From Galaxea fascicularis (taxonomy: Eukaryota > Cnidaria > Anthozoa > Scleractinia > Euphylliidae): a stretch of 64,000 bases of DNA. The stretch lies in contig OX419345.1 in NCBI GenBank assembly GCA_948470475.1, positions 17,229,739-17,293,738 on the forward strand, written 5' to 3'. A program made the position numbers and the translations under genes. Shown piece by piece: positions 44,201 through 64,000 of the stretch; position 1 is the stretch's first letter, and every line of letters starts with the position of its first letter. Under the pieces are notes generated by a model. That model made no database searches and had not been told where the DNA came from. It saw nothing but the letters and a program-made list of their open reading frames with translations.

Positions 44201-46839
44201 TCGTTCAGGTCTGAAGCTGGGTACAGTTTTTCATGTTTCTACCTCCTGTTTTCTGCCGTTCATGATACGTAGACTTTACAAGGCCTTAAAATATTAAATG
44301 TTATTTCAATTCGGAATGTTATTTTCGGACGAATTGCGTATTTTGGCCCAAAAGTTGGTCACGATTTGGAGAATGGCGTGTACCGAACCTCTTCACCTTC
44401 ACCTTCAGCTATCTACTTCGTGCCTAAAATATATAATATAATGGCATTTTACCCCTAGATTACTCCTTAACTTGACTTATCGAGGAGTGCCTGAATCCCG
44501 GTTTCGTTTTGCTTTGTTTATTATTTCGTGAGGATGCATTCTCGATTTCATCGGCACATGTTTAAAAAGCCATTAAACCCTTTGTCGTGATTTGGCGATG
44601 AAGGGCAAATCTGTTAACCCCTTTCATTGCCTTCACGTATGGCATGAAGTGACTCCTAAACTCGACATCATTCATCATCAACAAAAGGTAATGGCCTTCA
44701 TGCTCCCCGACCAAGTGTTAAACGATTATCGCCCTAGCACAACACAAACAAACTAACGCGTTTCATCCGATCTTCCCTTGACAAAAGAGGGTTGGTGCAC
44801 ATATTTCAGGCCCGATAAACCATATTACTGCAGGCAAAATGTTGAGTGCCATAGGTTTTCTTTAAATAGTTTTTAAGGCGTAAAAAGTGATGGCAGTCGG
44901 TCTCAAGTGACATTTCCTCTTTCTCCAAAGATCATTGTCGTGACCTGGAGTTTAGAACATGTTTGAAACCTCTCTTGACCTCTAGGATGTCGCGATATTA
45001 CGACGCGTAAACGGGCCTTTAGAGTGCGTGGCGGCCACGCCCTGGCTTGACTGAACGATCCACGCTTTTGCTCATAAAAGCAAGAAGAAAGTATGACATC
45101 TAGAGCAGAGGTCACTTTCTACCACTTTTCAGCACTTCTTGACAAGAAAGTGCAGATTCACAGGAGCAAGGAAAGCGCTGTCCCTGAAAATGAATAAGTG
45201 TTACAGAGCAGTTCAGGATCAAACAATTTTGCTCTTTATATTTTTCTTTGGAGTTTAGTCCGTCTCACACTGAGGGAAAATATTTACCACCTATTCTCTC
45301 TTGTTTTATGGGTACCCTGCCCTTTTAAGCCACCTGCACATGGCATGGTATTTTTATTTTCTAAAGTAATATCAATGATCATGATTCCACCTCAACTGAC
45401 TCTCCCTCGCTCTCTGGTAGCTAAGGCAGTAGCATACACGAAACTAAATTATAAGGCTGTTCACCCCTAGCTGTAGCTAAGGAACAGCGAACGCTTGAGG
45501 GGCATCTCCCTTTGAGAGACTGCCCAACCCACTATTTAAGCGACAAATCACTTAAAGTAGACAGAAAAAAGTAGATATACTTCTCAAAATAAATACATAT
45601 TCACTGAAACAAATTCACTGGATAAAAAGAAGCCAAAAAAGGTAGAGTAAGCGACATTGGATGTAATTCCCCTATTACCGAGCTCTAACTTGAGCAGACG
45701 TGATAGCGGATAGCCCATTCTCCTCGCCAAACTTTGTTGTTTCTAGCCAAATTAAGTTTCATGAAATATACCAGCGCATGTGCTGTCTCAAGTAGTTTTG
45801 TTCTAATCGTCGCTGTCTGTAACAATCATTTCCGCTTCGTTTCTTCCATGTTTCTCTTCCTTATGCACAAGTGAACTAAAATACCATCAGAACAGTTTTG
45901 GTATTGCTTTTACTTTGGCGCGGGCGGCAACATGTACACTTTTTAAATATTTTCTACTGGACGATTCTTCTGCGATACTTGTCAGACTGGCTTGCAACAG
46001 GTTTATAACAGGCTTGAGGGAATGGAAAGGCCTGAGCATGAATAGAATTCAACCTTGTTCACTTCCCTTTCTTTATGTCTTCGACAAACCAGTTTGTACT
46101 CCTATTTCCTTTTCAAATTTTGTATACAAGGAACCCGTCAAACTGGATCAACAAACATTTAGTGGCCAGCGAGCAGATTCGAGGGCTTTGAATTGCTTGC
46201 AGTCCCAAATTTTTCGGAAGATTTCATTGGAGCTCACCGAAATTTGCATTTTTTCCCGTCAAGAGGGTCAGTTGTAACTCGAAAACATATCTATCGCAAG
46301 AGCTCTTTTTCCTTTCATCGGCCTCTATTATCACTTCTGGTTTTCTGCGAAGCCTCAAACTTTGCTTTTCTCAATATTCAGATCACATTTCAAGTGCTCT
46401 AGTCTTTATAATTAAATGGAATGCTTTGCATTAGTTCGACCACTTCACATCAAAACTGCCGCAGTCTGGATGTACCGCCGCAAAAATTCGAAGAAGTCTC
46501 TTCGTTAATACTTTTTTCATATGTTAAAACAGCCCAAATAGGTAGGTGTTTTTAAAAACTCTTTGGTCTGATCAACGTTATCAGTCAGCTCGTGAAGTAA
46601 AACTTCCGCTTTGCTGAATTGTACCACTCTACGCATTGTGTTATTGTGGTAACATCAGTGTAAGCTAGTGTAAATGAATCTCTCTCTCTCTCGAACCACT
46701 CGAATCTGTGGTGTAGCTGGTGCACTACATTATATACGGCATTGTATTGTATTATAGAGTAGTACATTTATAGTTCATGTAGTGTAGTAACATACGGTGT
46801 GTCTTTTGTTGTACTCAGATGTGATTAGCGTACGGGACC

Positions 46840-47035
46840 CCTTTTACCTTGTCTTGTCTTGCCTTCCATTATATGGTATTGCCCTGAGTGTTGTGTTGAA
46901 TTGTAGACATTGAATTGTATGGCACTGTATTGTACTGTTGTGCACTGCATTGCGCTGTGTTGCATTACGAATGGTCTTTATTGCTGTAGCATAGACCACG
47001 TGTTGCAGTGTGTTGTAGCACTGTATTGTAGTGTG
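46840..47035. repeat. Degenerate (ATTGT)n-type repeat
   Basis: Many near copies of TGTATTG / TGCATTG / TTGTCTTG with frequent substitutions; an old simple-sequence array that leaves open frames on the minus strand. Confidence 0.7.
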
Positions 47036-47932
47036 AAAACCTGCAATAACGTTGGCTGAGCTTTTGTGGAACAACACTGAGACTATCAACTGCGTTTCGT
47101 CGGGTAAATAATTCTTAAGCTCAAGCACAAAAAAAGGTCGTAAAATTTGTGAGAAACGCAATCTCTATTACAAAGAACAAAATATTGTGATCTTACGCTT
47201 CAGAGAGTTTTCCAGACTTGGATGGTTGCGCTTCAGTTTAGCTTAGTGTTGTGCTTGCATCCGTGATGGTGTTTCTGCCTCACACCGACACGGGTAGGTC
47301 AGTTCATCGCATACAATGCCAGAACTTTTCAAGACTGGCAAGAGACTGCACGTGCACGTTTGTAAAATGCCTCCAGTCTGAACTGTCGAAAACGTCATTG
47401 ATATTTCATAAAAACACAGTAACTGAGTTTGAGTCGTTTGATTTGCTTCTCGTGTCTGGACAAAAAGAAGGATCAGTGGTCCTTGCCCTCCGTTTCTAGA
47501 TCTCTTTTTAAAGTGTCAAATCCGGTTACGCAATGGTTAGATTACCATCCTATTTCCCAACTTCCTCATTTCCAGCTTTTTCTTCAGAACGTTGGCAACA
47601 TCGTTGACCTTATTACATAAATTGCATTCTCCAAGGTCGCCACCCGGACTATTTCCCCCTTCATCCACAGCACTTGTTCCAGACCATATTTCATCCTTAG
47701 TCACGGTACAACTGTTATTTACTCCACGTTGGCATATTCGTGAAAATCATCGCGAAATACGAAATAGTTGGATACTACGAAGTATATAACGAAATTCCGG
47801 TCTATTGTTCATAGAATCATCAGTGCACAGGATACGTTATTGGTACAGTTTTTTAATAGGCACTATAGATGTTTTCAAGAGAAACTTCATTATTCCGCAT
47901 GTCCTCTAGTGCGTTAAGTACAACTTACAATT

Positions 47933-48096
47933 CAAATGAAGAATCTGATCGTCGCAGTTGTGATTGCAATTTTTACAATTGCGTAAAGAAGCCTTAAAAA
48001 ATTCAGGACTTCCCCGTTGAAGTCCTGAATTTTTTTCAGGCTTCTTTACGCAATTCTAAAAATGCGATCACAACTGAGACGATCATTCTTCATTTG
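47933..48096. mobile_element. Hairpin MITE, CAAATGAAGAATSTGATCGT ends
   Basis: The whole 164 bp is one long hairpin. The left arm CAAATGAAGAAT...GATCGTC GCAGTTGTGATTGCA and GCGTAAAGAAGCCT is mirrored on the right, with a loop at AGGACTTCCCCGTTGAAGTCCT. Pairing is nearly perfect, suggesting a young or folding-constrained copy. It sits in the T-box intergenic region. Confidence 0.9.
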
Positions 48097-51000
48097 ATTT
48101 CATAGCCGCAGTTCAGATATGATTTCTTTCATATGCATTATTAACTTACAATTGTCGGCCTCAACGTCTCCTGCCCGGATGTCTAGCGCGATCAGTGCCT
48201 ATCGTAGCCATTGTGTCCTTCAATTGACTAGCTCAGTTATCAGTCACTTGTCTCTATATTGCTATATTGAATATCGATGTAGAATGCCGAACAATATGAA
48301 TTGTGTGGAAAATAATGTCGTTCTACTGTCCATCGGTTTGATTAAATGACGAGTAAAGGCCACGAAACGACTTTTCAACTGGGTTTCACTGGCAAATATT
48401 GTGCGCTGTAAGTGTCAAAAAAGCTCTTTTGTCAATTGCGAATCACACTGAATCAGTTCTAAGTACGTGTTGGTGAGACAGTAGGAGGTTCACTCAGGCC
48501 ATGACGGATGGATAGAAGCGTCATAACGATCATTTAAATTTTAAATCACGAACTGGTGAACATGAAAGCTGTATAGTTAGAAAAGGCGCCAAAATATCTT
48601 CGTACTCAGGTGAACGCACTAATTTAGAAATGCTTCAGAGCTTGGTACGTTAAATCTTGCGGGAAAATAGTTTACTTTAAATTGAGGCGAGAGCTCTTTA
48701 GATTGAAGGGGGATCGTGTTGTATCGGTCTAAATTTTTGAAGTCAAAGCTGTTTTCTTTCATGCTTTTACTTTCTCCCGACGGATTGAATTCGGAATAAA
48801 GCGATTAAAGGGTCCTGAAGACTAGCGACCTCGTTTATATGGAGGAAAGTTGTCTCGGGAAAGAGAGACACCCGTCTACAGTTGACTCGAGGCTGGGAGG
48901 GTTGCAATTTCGATACGGGACGTAGTCACTTTATTTATCACTCAAAAGCAATTGACAACTGAATTTAGACGTTGTGAACGCTAAGAATGAACTAAGATTA
49001 GATTAACATGCTGACTGATGACCATTCGCAAAATCAGGAGCTCCTGGTGGAATCAATTATTGGGCCATGAACCACTGAGTTTTGTTCTAATTGTGCCCTT
49101 AATTGAAAAAGGGCTTATTCACGAATTCGCGAAGGAGAGTCAGTTTGTAAACTGAAGTAGTTGTGTTCAAGAATGATGCAAATGCTGGGGATTTATCTGA
49201 ACATTCACGAAATGTTGAAGCTAATCTTTTTCGGGGATTAGGTGCTAAGAATTTGAACAACCATATGGTAATAATAAATCTGGTATAGACTCGGCTGCTT
49301 GAAAAGCTTCTTATGATGAAGCACTTATCCTATGTTTGGCTGGTCCTGACAAGGCAGAGATTTTGCAGTTTGCAAGCTATGTTTCTTCATCGTCTTCCCG
49401 GCTCCGTTATTGCTTCGAACTTGATAAATATGATAAGAATTGCTGAGAAATTAAAACTACAGGAGGTAAAATTGTTGGTTTTCTCTTGCCTAAGTTGCGT
49501 GTGTTCGTCCTTTTTCAACCCTGAGGGAAAAGCTGTAATTCCCGTATTTACTCGGCTTGCTTGGTTAGTTGCTTTTGTCATCGCTTGTTTTTGAAATAAA
49601 AATCATCACTTTTCGATAAGACACCGAACCAAATTAGTGGAAATACGATTTATTCCAATGGACTCGAGATTTTCTAAAAACGTGCACTAAGTGTTTAACT
49701 GATAAACAGTAACTGCAATTAATCACAACAGATTTAAAGGATAAGTTCTCAAACACCATAAGCGCACATCTAGTGTGAACGACCACCTTAAAGACGCGAG
49801 AATTTGCTCGCTTACATTACTTCGTATGCGACTAAGGCGGACTCGCGTGCGTGTTTGCATGCGTGTGTGAACACGCACATATGTGTCCATACACTCATGC
49901 ACAGAGATCCAAACCGCATTCATAAAGTTGAACAATTATATGTTTGTTCAAAATCAAGAAATCCAAGTTTTCTTTCATCCAAGCTCTCATCGTTGTGGGA
50001 AATGTAGTTGCGATTTTCTCTGATATTTCTGCTGACAGATTTTTATAATATCGTGCTTTAAGCGTCAATATATCTCCGGGTTGAGGTCAATAAGACTCCC
50101 GGGCGGCGATGATCGATGAGATCTGATCTTTTCAAATGCAAAATGGAGCTATAAGCAATCCGTTTTATTACTTTCATTTCATAGAGGAGACTCAAAAACG
50201 ATGATAAGATAAGAATACTCATACTCATATCCAAACATAAGAAGGCATAATAAACAGCACCCGCTAGAAGGTAAGACTCGTAAGTTTATTTGAGTGGTCA
50301 AACTCAAATTTCATAATACACTCTAAAAGCTTAAAGTCAGTATTCCGCCCAGTCAGCCCCAACGTAACGCTTTATTTCTTTCCCCCGAGATCCTCATTGA
50401 AAAAGTATCAGAACGAACAGCTATCACTTTCCGCTTCTCCGTGCATTCCTTCACCAACATCTGATACCCTGTGTGCTTGGAGAAAGAGGAAACGACATAA
50501 ATTCCCCAAACGTTCCTTGAATGGTTCATCACGGTAAGTAAGCATTTGGCAAAGGGCGGCGAAAAAGTGCTATCTACTTGAAATGTGACGGATTACGCAG
50601 CATTTTGTCGAGTTAAGTGTGATAACATCGTTGTGGAAAACGGATTTCATCCACAGGACCTAATTTGCACCTGGTTTACAACAGGATGAATGACAGAATG
50701 CGGCAGATTAAAAAGACATCTGGCCCCTACAGTGACAAGCACAGATCTAAAGGATGGGGTTATGACCCCAGGCTATAGAAGTGCCCTCTTAATACCGCAA
50801 ATGCATTAACAGCCCTTCGTTCATCAATCCACTCCAAAAGCCGAACCTGATGTCCCCGAAAGCAGTTTAAGCATACTGATTTGCAATTGTGAGGCTCATC
50901 CTAGATAAGCTGTTACTTCAAGCGCGGGCAAGGACTTTGCAAACGCTCTCGAGAACCCTGCGTTAGACGCGCACTTCGTTTTCGAGTCTGAAAAAAATTC

Positions 51001-51202
51001 TTTTCGCTTCAACTGACAATTTCCGTCAATTAACTAATTAATGATATATGGATAGATTGCAGTTGTTGGCACGATTTTACTAAACTTGTGATTGGGTTGG
51101 CGCACCACAAGGACATCACAAGTGCACACACCAGACGGCTCAAATCAGCGATCCCATCTCGCGAGTCACATCTCGACCTGTTATCGGCTGTTATTCCGTG
51201 TT

Positions 51203-64000
<12,798 letters not shown>

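Larger units (their letters stand above)
41216..51202. promoter_or_regulatory. Shared upstream region of the two divergent T-box genes
   Basis: About 10 kb separates the start codons of copy A (minus, 41215) and copy B (plus, 51203). I see no open frame with recognisable domains or splice context; the longest (45915-46277, 120 codons) looks incidental. Apart from a MITE at 47933 and a degenerate ATTGT repeat at 46840-47035, the sequence is unique. Promoters and enhancers of both genes must lie here or in introns, but I cannot point to exact sites. Confidence 0.45.

Noticed and set aside
45915..46277. 120-residue frame between the T-box genes
   Set aside because: No family resemblance, no neighbouring exon or promoter support; length is within chance for 10 kb.

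Overview
The window is invertebrate animal DNA, most likely from an anthozoan cnidarian (a stony coral or a close relative). The evidence is a set of AT-rich, intron-bearing metazoan genes (glycogen-regulating kinase, AFG1-type ATPase, T-box factors), a high density of short palindromic MITEs of types I associate from memory with coral genomes, and relics of L2/CR1-like LINE, Penelope-like, MULE and tRNA-SINE elements. No RNA gene of the host, CRISPR array or prokaryotic operon was seen. Species assignment is inference.

Layout. (1) About 1.2-17.3 kb, plus strand: a complete gene for the catalytic gamma subunit of phosphorylase kinase (PHKG-like). It has 12 phase-consistent exons from an ATG at 4980 and a candidate alternative first exon at 1252. 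Its long first introns carry a LINE relic (about 3.6-4.3 kb) and a decayed MULE transposon (about 6.16-8.65 kb) whose two ends hold opposed arrays of a TTTGCTAACGT-like motif. (2) 17.3-20.9 kb: intergenic, with several MITEs. (3) 20.95-26.23 kb, plus strand: a three-exon gene for a divergent mitochondrial AFG1/ZapE-family AAA+ ATPase behind a promoter with ZNF143-like and YY1-like sites. Its first intron contains a broken Penelope-like element between inverted terminal repeats. (4) 26.2-29.5 kb: a 95-bp minisatellite and three MITEs. (5) 29.47-41.2 kb, minus strand: a complete seven-exon T-box gene of the TBX1/10 class. (6) 41.2-51.2 kb: about 10 kb between the two divergent T-box genes, without a convincing gene; it is the natural candidate for shared regulation. 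(7) 51.2-64.0 kb, plus strand: a second TBX1/10-class gene with the same exon plan, cut by the window end inside its last exon. Its introns hold a hammerhead-like RNA fold, a 54-bp minisatellite inside a foldback element, and a long hairpin next to a MITE end.

How they relate. The two T-box genes are head-to-head paralogues with identical intron positions and phases. They differ over most exons, but the 3' half of exon 3 is identical for 135 coding bases, synonymous sites included, which points to recent gene conversion. The kinase and the ATPase are housekeeping metabolic/mitochondrial genes with no evident functional link to the T-box pair. All gene calls come from reading splice sites and protein motifs by eye; no database search was run.
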